Assembly (NCBI RefSeq): GCF_000334215.1
Contig: NZ_AMQY01000025.1
Coordinates: 1 to 64,000, forward strand
Direction of reading: 5' to 3'
Length of the DNA stretch: 64,000 bases
From: Vreelandella jeotgali Hwa
Lineage (GTDB): Bacteria > Pseudomonadota > Gammaproteobacteria > Pseudomonadales > Halomonadaceae
Shown here: in pieces, positions 9,856 to 17,855 of the stretch
How the letters are laid out: each line of letters opens with the position of its first letter
Position numbering within the stretch: position 1 is the stretch's first letter
Position numbers and translations under genes: made by a program
Notes under the pieces: generated by a model
The model's input: only the letters and a program-made list of their open reading frames with translations
The model's database searches: none
Told to the model about the DNA's origin: nothing

Positions 9856-10614
9856 TCAACCGCGCACGGCCAGACGCCGCCCCAGCGTTACCGTGGCGGG
9901 CATCCTGTCGGCCCATGTAAAACACACCCCGTGGGCCAGCACTTCGACGCCGCAAGTCCTGGCCTCGGCCAGCGCCTCGGCATAGGCCGGGTCGATATGC
10001 GCCGCGGCAGCCACGCTGTCGATGCCTTCGTGCGCGACGCAGAATACCAGTACCGCGCGATAGCCCTCGCGGGCCAAACGGCTCAGGGTTTGCAGGTGGC
10101 GGGTGCCGCGCTTGCTCACCGCATCGGGAAAATAGCCCAGGCCGTCGGCCTCCTTCAGCGTTACCTGCTTGACCTCAACGTAGGCCGTGCCCCGTTCCGG
10201 GTCGTCAAGCCGGAAATCCAGCCGCGCATCGTCGACGCGCGCTTCACGCTTCAGCTGCGCATAGCCGCTCAGGGGGTCTATCAGCCCGGCTTTCAGCGCC
10301 TCTTCGACCAGACGATTGGCGCGCCCGGTATTCACCGAGGCCAGAGCAACGCCGCCTCCGCTTTCCGGCAGCTCGATCAACTCCCAGGTCCAGGCCAGCT
10401 TGCGCGCGGGGTTCTCGCTGTGTATCAGCCATACCCGGCAACCCGGCTGATTGACCGCTGTCATCGCCCCGGTGTTGGGGCAGTGCGCGACCACCTCGCG
10501 GCCGTCGTCCAGCCGCACGTCGGCCAGAAAGCGCTTGTAGCGGCGTATCAGCGTACCGCCCACCAGCGGCGGGTAGCGCCATGCGCCCTCGCGGTCATTA
10601 TCCGGCATCGTCAA
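9856..10614 (-). CDS. sfsA: Sugar fermentation stimulation protein SfsA homologue
   Basis: SfsA-family protein: an OB-fold N-terminal region plus a nuclease-like C-terminal domain. E. coli SfsA was found as a DNA-binding stimulator of maltose metabolism, but its biochemical role is uncertain. The 252 residues contain RRYKRFLADVRLDDG, CPNTGAM and VEVKQVTL (the PD-(D/E)XK-like core). ATG 10614 gives the usual N-terminus soon before the LIRRYKRFLADV block. It is divergent from dksA. Confidence 0.9.
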   Translation of the reverse strand: MTMPDNDREGAWRYPPLVGGTLIRRYKRFLADVRLDDGREVVAHCPNTGAMTAVNQPGCRVWLIHSENPARKLAWTWELIELPESGGGVALASVNTGRANRLVEEALKAGLIDPLSGYAQLKREARVDDARLDFRLDDPERGTAYVEVKQVTLKEADGLGYFPDAVSKRGTRHLQTLSRLAREGYRAVLVFCVAHEGIDSVAAAAHIDPAYAEALAEARTCGVEVLAHGVCFTWADRMPATVTLGRRLAVRG

Positions 10615-10686
10615 AAAAACCCTTTATTATCAGAACTATTGTAGCAAGACCCGGGCCATGAAGAGCCGGCCTCGACGCGTAGAGAC

Positions 10687-10715
10687 TTGCATTCCACCAT
10701 GTTTTAAGCTAAACA
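10687..10715 (+). promoter_or_regulatory. Possible sigma-70 promoter of dksA
   Basis: TTGCAT (10687-10692), a 17-bp spacer and TAAACA (10710-10715) lie 84 bp before the dksA start. Both hexamers differ from consensus at one or two positions, so this is only a plausible candidate. Confidence 0.35.
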
Positions 10716-10798
10716 AGCATGCCTTTGGCGCGACATCATCAGGAGCTGATTGCCTGAATGGTCGTTCAGCAGTCATTTATGTAAGGGGCACTCCCACC

Positions 10799-11236
10799 AT
10801 GCCAGTAGCGGAACAGAAACCGGAAGCGTCCAGGACCTTCACCCCGTACGAACCGGCACAGGGTGAAGAATATATGAACGAGCGGCAGCTGGCACATTTC
10901 CGTCAGCTGCTGCTGGACTGGAAACAGGAGCTCATGGAAGAGGTGGACCGCACCGTCCGCCACCTGCAGGAAGATGCAGACAACTATGCCGATCCGGCCG
11001 ATCGAGCCACCCAGGAAGAAGGCTTTAACCTGGAGCTGCGCACCCGGGATCGTGAGCGCAAGCTGCTGAAAAAGATCAATGAAACGATCGAAAAGATCGA
11101 TGAAGACGACTACGGCTTCTGCGAAGCCTGCGGTATCGATATCGGTATTCGCCGTCTGGAGGCACGCCCGACCGCGACGCTGTGCGTGGACTGCAAGACC
11201 CTGGACGAGCTCAAGGAAAAGCAGCTTGGCAGCTAA
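10799..11236 (+). CDS. dksA: RNA polymerase-binding transcription factor DksA
   Basis: Binds the RNA polymerase secondary channel and, with ppGpp, shuts down rRNA promoters and activates amino-acid genes in the stringent response. The 145 residues have a coiled coil (about 30-105) with the tip acidic pair Asp65 and Asp68 in DPADRA. A four-cysteine zinc finger is formed by Cys108, Cys111, Cys129 and Cys132. ATG 10799 gives the typical length; the open frame from 10658 adds residues unlike the family. It is followed by a terminator, then gluQ, as in Pseudomonas and E. coli. Confidence 0.96.
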   Translation: MPVAEQKPEASRTFTPYEPAQGEEYMNERQLAHFRQLLLDWKQELMEEVDRTVRHLQEDADNYADPADRATQEEGFNLELRTRDRERKLLKKINETIEKIDEDDYGFCEACGIDIGIRRLEARPTATLCVDCKTLDELKEKQLGS

Positions 11237-11279
11237 CCGCCCTCCCGAGCATTCTCGCCGGGCAGCCGGAAACCAGCCA

Positions 11280-11312
11280 CAACGGGCACCTGCGGGTGCC
11301 CGTTGGCGTTTT
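11280..11312 (+). terminator. Rho-independent terminator of dksA
   Basis: An 11-bp perfect stem (11280-11290 with 11295-11305, loop TGCG) is followed, after a three-base gap, by TTTT. It lies 43 bp after the dksA stop. Confidence 0.75.
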
Positions 11313-11368
11313 ATACCGCGGCATGACGCTCGCGTACCGTTGCGTACCGGTGCTGTTACCCTACGCCC

Positions 11369-12274
11369 ATGAGCAATGACCTGACGCGCCGGTACCGGGG
11401 CCGCTTTGCCCCGACACCGTCCGGCCCGCTGCACTTCGGCTCGCTGGTGGCCGCGCTGGGCAGCTATCTGGATGCCCGCGCCGCCGGCGGCGAATGGCGA
11501 GTACGCATCGAGGATATCGACCCGCCACGCTGCCCCGAGGGCGCTGCCGACACCATCCTGCGCCAGCTTGAGGCCTTCGGCCTGGCCTGGGACGGCAACG
11601 TACGCTGGCAGCACCGCCGCCACGAGGCCTATCAGGCCGCCCTGGAGCGGCTGGCCGCTCAGGGCCTGGCGTATCCGTGCAGCTGCTCGCGCAAGCAATG
11701 GCGCGAGCATGCCGTCTACCCCGGCTGGTGCCGCGACGGGGTTTGTCGCCCGGACGCCCCCGTGGCCTGGCGGCTGAGAAGCGACCTGGGCGAGCAGCCG
11801 GCGACGTTTGACGATCGCCGCCTGGGGCGCATCCGTCTGGACCCCGAAGCGCTGGGCGACGTGGTGCTCAAGCGCAAGGATGACCTCTTTGCCTACCAGC
11901 TCGCGGTCGTCGTGGACGACGCCGACCAGGGCATCACCGACGTGGTACGCGGGGAAGACCTGCTCGACAACACCCCCTGGCAGCGCCAGCTACAGCGCGC
12001 GCTGGGGTATCCGCTACCGCGCTATCTGCATCTGCCGCTGCTGGTCGCAGCCAACGGCCAGAAACTCTCCAAGCAAAATTTCGCCCCGGCGCTGGCTACC
12101 GACGCGGACGCTATCCGTCGTCAGCTGTTTTGTGCCCTGCAAGCGCTGGATCAATCGCCGCCGCTCGAGCTGGCGTCCTACCCGGTGAGCGAACAGCTGG
12201 CCCGGGCGACGTCACAGTGGTCGCCCTCCCGGCTGACCCGCGCCTCCACCCGCGCCGTTCCGCAGGAGTTATAG
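11369..12274 (+). CDS. gluQ: Glutamyl-Q tRNA(Asp) synthetase
   Basis: Truncated glutamyl-tRNA synthetase paralogue that attaches glutamate to queuosine at position 34 of tRNA-Asp. The 301 residues have the catalytic domain only, with no anticodon-binding domain. The HIGH-like motif is HFGS in [14 protein letters not shown], the KMSKS-like motif is KLSKQ, and a cysteine cluster (CSCSRKQW, then CRDGVCR) likely binds zinc. Its place between dksA and the cbr genes is conserved in Pseudomonas. It is followed two bases later by a small membrane-protein gene. Confidence 0.94.
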   Translation: MSNDLTRRYRGRFAPTPSGPLHFGSLVAALGSYLDARAAGGEWRVRIEDIDPPRCPEGAADTILRQLEAFGLAWDGNVRWQHRRHEAYQAALERLAAQGLAYPCSCSRKQWREHAVYPGWCRDGVCRPDAPVAWRLRSDLGEQPATFDDRRLGRIRLDPEALGDVVLKRKDDLFAYQLAVVVDDADQGITDVVRGEDLLDNTPWQRQLQRALGYPLPRYLHLPLLVAANGQKLSKQNFAPALATDADAIRRQLFCALQALDQSPPLELASYPVSEQLARATSQWSPSRLTRASTRAVPQEL

Positions 12275-12276
12275 CC

Positions 12277-12453
12277 GTGTACGTCTATCGCATCATGCTG
12301 TTTCTGGTCTTCGGGGGCTACCTGCTCTCGCCGATGTTGATGAGCGGCTGGGGCAACCCGGATATCGCCTGGTATCGACCGTTCATGATCTGGGGCGGGC
12401 TGATCGCCCTGACCGTGTGGCTGGAACAGAAAAGGAAGCTGGATGAGCGTTGA
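12277..12453 (+). CDS. Small membrane protein upstream of and overlapping cbrA (CbrX-like by position)
   Basis: A 58-codon gene starting with GTG 12277 behind an AGGAG site (12263-12267). The product has two hydrophobic segments (about residues 5-22 and 35-50) separated by MSGWGNPDIAWYRP, and a charged C-terminal end EQKRKLDER. Its last 11 bases overlap the cbrA start, so its translation is probably coupled to cbrA. Pseudomonas has a small ORF of similar size and topology at this spot (called cbrX in P. putida, from memory). The function is unknown; a role in tuning CbrA synthesis is inferred from the overlap. Confidence 0.75.
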   Translation: MYVYRIMLFLVFGGYLLSPMLMSGWGNPDIAWYRPFMIWGGLIALTVWLEQKRKLDER

Positions 12454-15376
12454 ACCGGCGACAATCATGGGGCTGGGGCTGGGCTATCTGGCCCTGCTGT
12501 TCGGCTGCGGCCTGGCCGTGGAACGCGGCTGGATAACCACTCGCTTCACGCGCCACCCGGCGGTGTATACGCTGTCGCTGGGCGTCTACGCCAGCGCCTG
12601 GGCGGTCTACGGCAGCATCGAGTTTGCCGCCGATGCCGGCTTTGGCTATCTGGCCTATTATCTCGGTGCCGCCGGCGCCTTTTTGCTCGCTCCGGTGCTG
12701 CTGGTGCCCGTGCAGCGTATTACCCGCACCTATCAGTTGGCCTCGCTGGCCGACCTCTTTGCCTTCCGCTTCCGCACCCGCTGGGCCGGCACCCTGGTGA
12801 CGCTGGTGAGCATACTCGCGGTCCTCCCCTTGCTGGGCATCCAGGTCAAAACCCTGAGCGAAGCCATCAACGTCATGACCGGCACCCGCATCGGCAGCTC
12901 GGTGGCGCTGCTGTTCTGCCTGGTGATTGCGGCCTTTGCAGTGCTGTTCGGCGCCCGCTCCAGCCAGCTGCGCACGCGCCACAATACCCTGCTGGCGGCC
13001 ATTGCCTTCGAGTCGCTGGTCAAGCTCGGGGCCATGCTGGCGCTGGGCGCGATAGCGCTGTGGGGTGTTTTCGGCGGCATCCAGCCGCTACAGCAGTGGC
13101 TGGAAGGCAACGGCCAGGCGCTGGTTGCACAAACGCCCACTCTGGAACCGGCGCATTGGCGCACCCTGCTGCTGCTGTTTTTCGCCGCCGCTTTCCTGAT
13201 GCCGCACATGTTTCACGTCACCTTCGCCGAAAGCCTGTCGCGGCGTACGCTGCTGCAGGCCAGCTGGACACTGCCGCTATACCTGCTGCTGATGGCCCTG
13301 CCGGTGCCGCTTATCTGGTGGGCCGCACAAAGTACCCTCCAGGGGCCCATCAACATCGAGGGCTATGCGGCTTTTCTCATCAGCGAGCACGCCGGCGTCG
13401 GGGCTCTGGTGTTTATTGGCGGGCTGGCGGCGGCCAGCGGCACCATGATCATGATTGCGCTGGCGCTTTCGGGCATGGTGCTCAACCACATCGTGCTGGT
13501 GGCACGCCCGCCCGAAGCGCGCGCGGACCTGTATGGCTGGCTGCGCTGGCTGCGCCGCGGGCTGGTCATCGCGGTGGTGTTCGGCGGCTGGCTGTTTCAC
13601 GTCAGCGTTGACCAGCACGGGCTCATGGCGCTGGGTATCGCCGCCTTTGCAGGCATGGTGCAGTGCCTGCCGGGCATCCTCGCGCTGCTCTACTGGCCTG
13701 GCGCCAACCGCAAGGGGCTGGTGGTCGGGCTGCTGGCCGGCGTCGCGGTATGGCTTTGGGGGCTTTGGCTGCCGCTGTTTATCCCGCTGCCCGAGTTTGG
13801 CCTGCTGCTACCGGACGAACCGCCCTGGTATCAGATCACATTACTGTCGCTGGCCGTCAATATTCTCGGGCTGATTGGCGTTTCGCTGTTTACCCGCACA
13901 TCGGACGGCGAACGTTCGGCCGCCGAGGCCTGCTCGGTCGATGCCGTCATCCGCTCCAAGCGGCTGCCGCTGGAAGCGGCCGGGGTCAACGACTTTAGCG
14001 TTCAGCTGGCCGAGGCGCTGGGCGATGAAGCCGCCGATCGCGAAGTCGCCCGCGCGCTTGAGGTGCTGAATCTCGATCGCCGGGAACAGCGCCCCTACGC
14101 CCTGCGCCGGTTGCGCGACCGTATTCAGGCCAACCTGTCCGGGCTGATGGGCCCGTCGGTGGCCCGCGACATCGTTGACCGCTACCTGCCATACCGCCAT
14201 AACGACGCGCCGGCCACCGACGACATCCACTTTGTCGAAAGCCGCCTGGAAGCCTACCGCTCACGACTGACCGGCCTCGCCCGGGAGCTTGACGGCCTGC
14301 GTCGCCACCACCGCCAGACGCTGGCCAACCTGCCGGTGGGGCTTTGCATATTCGGCAACGACGACGAGATCGTGATGTGGAACCGCGCGCTGGCAGACCT
14401 GTCGGGCATCGGCGGCGACAGCGTTATCGGTGCCCACCGCGACAGCCTGCCCGAACCCTGGCCAACGCTGATGCAAAACGCCCTGGCGAGCTCCAGCGTC
14501 ACGCTGTATCAGCAGCCCGCGCGGCTGCACGAGCGCGACACCTTTCTGACCCTGCACAAGGCCAGCCTGGACGACGACGACAGCCACGGCGGCAGCGTGG
14601 TGCTGATCGAGGATCACACCGAAATGAAGTGGCTGGAAGACGAGCTGGTACACGCCGCCCGATTGGCGTCCATCGGTCAGCTGGCCGCCGGCGTGGCCCA
14701 CGAGATCGGCAATCCGGTCACCGGCATTTCGTCGCTGGCCCAGAATCTGCGCTACGACACCGACGACCCGGTGGTGCTGGAAACCGCCGAACATATCCAG
14801 ACCCAGACCGAACGCATTACCCGCATCGTCAACTCGCTGGTGGAATTTGCCCACGACGGCCGTCGCAGCGTGACCCTGCCGAGCGCCGCGGTGGGGCTGG
14901 GCCGCATCAGCGAGGAGGCCCTGCATTTGTTACACTTGGCGCGTACCGACGAGGCCGTCACGCTGTATAACGAATGCCCGGCGGATGTCGTGGTGCGCGG
15001 CGATGCCCAGCGACTCATCCAGGTCATGCTCAACCTGCTGGGCAACGCCCGGGATGCCTGCGCGCCGGACGGCACGGTCACCATCAGCGCCGGAACCCGG
15101 GGCAGCTACGCCTGGTGGCGCGTGAACGACGACGGCGCGGGCATCGACCCGGACATCCGCGACCGCCTGTTCGAGCCGTTTGCCACCACCAAGAGCGCCG
15201 GTGAAGGCACCGGGCTCGGGCTGTCGCTGGCCTACCAGATTGTCAGCGAGCACCAGGGCAGCATCGACGTCGCGTCGCCGGTTCCCGGCCATTCCTGCGG
15301 CACCGCCATCACGCTATGGCTCCCGCTCTACCCGGAGGACGATTCGTCGCCCCATGCACAAGATCCTGATTGTTGA
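12443..15376 (+). CDS. cbrA: Transporter-fused sensor histidine kinase CbrA
   Basis: Membrane sensor of the CbrAB two-component system, which governs carbon/nitrogen balance and use of amino acids such as histidine in Pseudomonas. The 977 residues start with an SLC5/sodium-solute-symporter-like domain of about 13 helices (1-490). Next come a linker, a PAS domain near 615-725, a HisKA box with His753 (GVAHEIGNPVTGI), and an HATPase domain with N-box near 864-872 (LNLLGNARDAC), DDGAGI and GTGLGLSLAY. It overlaps cbrB by 23 bases. The assignment rests on architecture plus neighbours (gluQ before; cbrB, sRNA and pcnB after). The signal sensed is unknown. Confidence 0.93.
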   Translation: MSVEPATIMGLGLGYLALLFGCGLAVERGWITTRFTRHPAVYTLSLGVYASAWAVYGSIEFAADAGFGYLAYYLGAAGAFLLAPVLLVPVQRITRTYQLASLADLFAFRFRTRWAGTLVTLVSILAVLPLLGIQVKTLSEAINVMTGTRIGSSVALLFCLVIAAFAVLFGARSSQLRTRHNTLLAAIAFESLVKLGAMLALGAIALWGVFGGIQPLQQWLEGNGQALVAQTPTLEPAHWRTLLLLFFAAAFLMPHMFHVTFAESLSRRTLLQASWTLPLYLLLMALPVPLIWWAAQSTLQGPINIEGYAAFLISEHAGVGALVFIGGLAAASGTMIMIALALSGMVLNHIVLVARPPEARADLYGWLRWLRRGLVIAVVFGGWLFHVSVDQHGLMALGIAAFAGMVQCLPGILALLYWPGANRKGLVVGLLAGVAVWLWGLWLPLFIPLPEFGLLLPDEPPWYQITLLSLAVNILGLIGVSLFTRTSDGERSAAEACSVDAVIRSKRLPLEAAGVNDFSVQLAEALGDEAADREVARALEVLNLDRREQRPYALRRLRDRIQANLSGLMGPSVARDIVDRYLPYRHNDAPATDDIHFVESRLEAYRSRLTGLARELDGLRRHHRQTLANLPVGLCIFGNDDEIVMWNRALADLSGIGGDSVIGAHRDSLPEPWPTLMQNALASSSVTLYQQPARLHERDTFLTLHKASLDDDDSHGGSVVLIEDHTEMKWLEDELVHAARLASIGQLAAGVAHEIGNPVTGISSLAQNLRYDTDDPVVLETAEHIQTQTERITRIVNSLVEFAHDGRRSVTLPSAAVGLGRISEEALHLLHLARTDEAVTLYNECPADVVVRGDAQRLIQVMLNLLGNARDACAPDGTVTISAGTRGSYAWWRVNDDGAGIDPDIRDRLFEPFATTKSAGEGTGLGLSLAYQIVSEHQGSIDVASPVPGHSCGTAITLWLPLYPEDDSSPHAQDPDC

Positions 15377-16745
15377 AGATGAAGCGATTATCCGCAGCGC
15401 CCTGAAGCGTCTGCTGGAGCGCCATGACTACGACGTCAGCGAAGCCGACAGCGCCGAAGACGCCGAGCGGCTCGACCCTCAGGGGTATGATCTGGTGATT
15501 GCCGACCTGCGCCTTCCCGGCGCCGAAGGCACGACGCTGATCGAACGTGCCGCCCCGGTGCCGGTGCTGATCATGACCAGCTACGCCAGCATGCGCTCGG
15601 CCATCGACTCGCTCAAACAGGGCGCGGTGGACTACATTGCCAAACCCTTTGACCACGCCGAGCTGGTGGAAACCGTATCGCGCATCCTGCACCAGCAGGC
15701 CATGCGCCAGGGCGAGCCGCCGGACGTCACCGACGAGGGCGGCAGTCGCCAGCCGATGATCGGTGACTGCGCGGCCATGCAGCAGGTGTATACCCGCATC
15801 CGCAAAACCGCCCCGGCCGATGTCACCGTGATGATCCAGGGCGAATCGGGCACCGGCAAGGAGCTGGTGGCCCGGGCGCTGCATCAGCAAAGCAAGCGCG
15901 CGGCCGCGCCGCTGGTCTCGGTCAACTGCGCGGCGATTCCCGAAACGCTGATCGAATCCGAGCTGTTCGGCCACGAAAAGGGCGCCTTTACCGGCGCCAG
16001 CGCCTCGCGTACCGGGCTGGTCGAAGCCGCCGACGGCGGCACGCTGTTCCTCGATGAAATCGGCGAGCTGCCGCTGGACGCCCAGGCGCGGCTGCTGCGC
16101 GTCCTCCAGGAAGGCGAAATTCGCAAGGTGGGCTCGGTGCAGACCCGCCATGTGGACGTGCGCCTGGTGGCAGCATCGCACCGCGATCTGCGCGCGCTAT
16201 CCAAAACCGGCGAGTTCCGGCTTGACCTCTATTACCGGCTCAACGTCATGCAGATTGACTTGCCGCCGCTGCGCGAGCGCGAGGACGACGTCCTGGCGAT
16301 TGCCGACATCCTGCTCGACAAGGCGCTCAAGCGCCACAGCCGCGAAGGACTGCGCCTCTCCCGGGCCGCGCGCCAGGATCTGCGCGACTACCCCTGGCCG
16401 GGCAACGTGCGCGAGCTGGAAAATGCCCTGGAACGCAGCGTGATTCTCGCCGAAGGCTACCTGATTCACCCGGATGACCTGGGGCTTGCCCCGGCCACCA
16501 CGCGCCCGCAGCCCGAAGCCGACCCGACACCCGACAGCGGCCTTGCCGAAACGCCCCCCGGCGATGAAACGGCCGAAGGTGTCTCGCTGGAGGATTACTT
16601 CCAGCACTTTGTTCTGGAGCACCAGGACCAGATGAGCGAAACCGAGCTGGCGCAAAAGCTGGGTATCAGCCGCAAAAACCTCTGGGAGCGTCGCCAGCGG
16701 CTGGGCATCCCGCGCAAGAAAAATGCTCGCCGCGCCAGCCAGTAA
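15354..16745 (+). CDS. cbrB: Sigma-54-dependent response regulator CbrB
   Basis: NtrC-type activator paired with CbrA; in Pseudomonas it drives the small RNA genes crcZ/crcY. The 463 residues comprise a receiver domain with phospho-acceptor Asp51 (IADLRLPG), and an AAA+ domain with Walker A GESGTGKE at 163-170 and the sigma-54 contact loop GAFTGA. A Fis-like helix-turn-helix near the C-terminus reads LAQKLGISRKNLWERRQRLG. ATG 15354 lies inside the cbrA end; GGAGG at 15334-15338 is somewhat distant. An intact GAFTGA loop implies it acts at -24/-12 promoters, one of which lies 217 bp after its stop. Confidence 0.94.
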   Translation: MHKILIVEDEAIIRSALKRLLERHDYDVSEADSAEDAERLDPQGYDLVIADLRLPGAEGTTLIERAAPVPVLIMTSYASMRSAIDSLKQGAVDYIAKPFDHAELVETVSRILHQQAMRQGEPPDVTDEGGSRQPMIGDCAAMQQVYTRIRKTAPADVTVMIQGESGTGKELVARALHQQSKRAAAPLVSVNCAAIPETLIESELFGHEKGAFTGASASRTGLVEAADGGTLFLDEIGELPLDAQARLLRVLQEGEIRKVGSVQTRHVDVRLVAASHRDLRALSKTGEFRLDLYYRLNVMQIDLPPLREREDDVLAIADILLDKALKRHSREGLRLSRAARQDLRDYPWPGNVRELENALERSVILAEGYLIHPDDLGLAPATTRPQPEADPTPDSGLAETPPGDETAEGVSLEDYFQHFVLEHQDQMSETELAQKLGISRKNLWERRQRLGIPRKKNARRASQ

Positions 16746-16811
16746 AGCTCTCCGACCATCATCACGCCCGAATAGCGGCCACCGAAACCGCTGCCCACCC
16801 TGGACCCCGGG

Positions 16812-16888
16812 CGTTACCCGACACTGTTACCGTCCCACACAACAACCCCACGCTCTGTGCCCCGGTGCGGTAACACGAGGCGGTAACA
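16812..16888 (+). promoter_or_regulatory. Candidate CbrB upstream activating sites
   Basis: Four half-sites in mirrored pairs: CGTTAC 16812-16817 and TGTTAC 16825-16830 on one side, GTAACA 16870-16875 and GTAACA 16883-16888 on the other. Offsets within each pair are 13 bp. CbrB sites in Pseudomonas are built from TGTTAC and GTAACA half-sites. They lie 74-150 bp before the sigma-54 promoter, the usual enhancer range. The pairing of half-sites is inferred. Confidence 0.65.
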
Positions 16889-16961
16889 CTGCGCCTTTCA
16901 TTGTCTTTCCACATTCGGCCTTCTTTTCCAAGACACTGAAAAAAAAGGCTTTCCATAAAAC

Positions 16962-16978
16962 TGGCACGCCAGATGCAA
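16962..16978 (+). promoter_or_regulatory. Sigma-54 (-24/-12) promoter of the CrcZ-like RNA
   Basis: TGGCACGCCAGATGCAA carries the invariant GG (16963-16964) and GC (16975-16976) with ten bases between them. The TGGCAC half is perfect; the -12 half is ATGCA instead of TTGCA. The expected transcript start is near 16988. It stands directly upstream of the A-rich RNA and downstream of the CbrB-like half-sites. Confidence 0.8.
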
Positions 16979-16987
16979 CGTATAGGG

Positions 16988-17525
16988 CAAGAAAAACAAA
17001 CACACCTGACATAACCGGGCCGGGTGGTCCTCGCTTGCGGAGAACGCAGGCATTCAACAACAACAAATCAGAGGCCACCTTCGCTTCTGCCGGCCAACAA
17101 GAACAACAAACCGGCAGAACACCAAAAACAACCGGAAGGGCGTCAACAAAAACAACAAATGCCACTTTCGCCGCTACCCGTCAGCGCTGCCAACAACAAC
17201 AATCGGCGCCGGCGGGCAGTCAGCCCGGAAGAGAACGCGATGTACGCCAACAATGCACGCCACCACGGCTGGAGGGCAGCACAACAAGAACAACAACCGC
17301 TACCGGCGTACCCCCGGCAACAAAAACAATAGCCGGGGAGACAAATTCGCGGATGGATTATTGTTTTGAATACGAGGCGGTCGGATATTTCCGTCAACCC
17401 GGCGTCTGCCGACTGCGGTGCGTATTCAGGGCGATTGCCAACACGAAGAAAAAAATCAGCAAGGACGCTGACCTATCGACCTGCACTGATCGACTTCAAG
17501 GGGAGCCCTCACCGGCTCCCCTTTT
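16988..17525 (+). ncRNA. crcZ: CrcZ-like small RNA (Hfq/Crc decoy)
   Basis: Predicted non-coding RNA of about 538 nt from the sigma-54 start to the terminator. It has nine clusters of the AAnAAnAA motif bound by the Hfq distal face with Crc: 16989-17000, 17056-17067, 17096-17110, 17124-17131, 17145-17159, 17192-17202, 17283-17296, 17319-17329 and 17446-17455. Several sit in hairpin loops: a 9-bp stem 17085-17093/17111-17119, a 7-bp stem 17312-17318/17332-17338 and a 6-bp stem 17184-17189/17204-17209. In Pseudomonas, CrcZ lies between cbrB and pcnB, is made under CbrB/sigma-54 control and sequesters Hfq/Crc to lift catabolite repression. Function here is inferred from locus and architecture; the RNA is longer than Pseudomonas CrcZ (about 400 nt). 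Confidence 0.85.
17500..17525 (+). terminator. Rho-independent terminator of the CrcZ-like RNA
   Basis: A perfect 8-bp GC-rich stem (GGGGAGCC 17500-17507, GGCTCCCC 17514-17521, loop CTCACC) is followed by TTTTCT. Confidence 0.85.
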
Positions 17526-17560
17526 CTATGGGCGCTTTCCTCTATTGGCGCTTTCCACAG

Positions 17561-17660
17561 TTCTGTGTCACAGGCCCCTTTTTCACAGCCCTCCCGTTTT
17601 TCACAGGCCTCCCGTTTTTCACAGGCCCCTTTTGCACAACCCACCCCTTTTCGACAGCCC
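17561..17660. repeat. 18-bp tandem repeat upstream of pcnB
   Basis: About six units, mostly 18 bp, start at 17561, 17579, 17597, 17615 (15 bp), 17630 and 17648. The best pair is TTTTTCACAGCCCTCCCG and TTTTTCACAGGCCTCCCG. Just before it, GGCGCTTTCC occurs twice, 16 bp apart (17531, 17547). The array lies after the sRNA terminator and before pcnB. Nothing indicates CRISPR: there are no unique spacers. Confidence 0.8.
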
Positions 17661-17855
17661 TTTCATGGACCTTTTGCGTTGCCGCGCGGCCCTGGCCGGC
17701 GCTTGGTTGGCGGTGACGCCAGGCGGTGGGAAACACGCGCTGGTACACGGCATGATCACCGCTTGACAGTCTGCGCTTTGCAAGTCCCGGGGGGTCGGCT
17801 ACACTTGAGCATTTCCTACCCTGTGTACTTGTATCCTGCGAGTTGAATTCGCCGC
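17661..17855. other. Spacer before pcnB
   Basis: This stretch follows the 18-bp repeats and holds no convincing gene. It ends at the pcnB start, where AAAGGAATT follows rather than precedes the ATG, so the pcnB ribosome-binding site is weak. A promoter for pcnB is expected here, but I see no strong -35/-10 pair. Confidence 0.4.

Noticed and set aside
17561..17660. CRISPR array
   Set aside because: The units are contiguous 15-18-bp repeats without unique spacers, and there are no cas genes.
16723..17766. 347-codon open frame across the cbrB-pcnB gap, and a 102-codon frame at 17024-17332
   Set aside because: Their low-complexity Asn/Gln/Thr content comes from the AAC-rich RNA motifs; they have no ribosome-binding site, no family features, and they cross the terminator. 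A non-coding RNA explains the region better.
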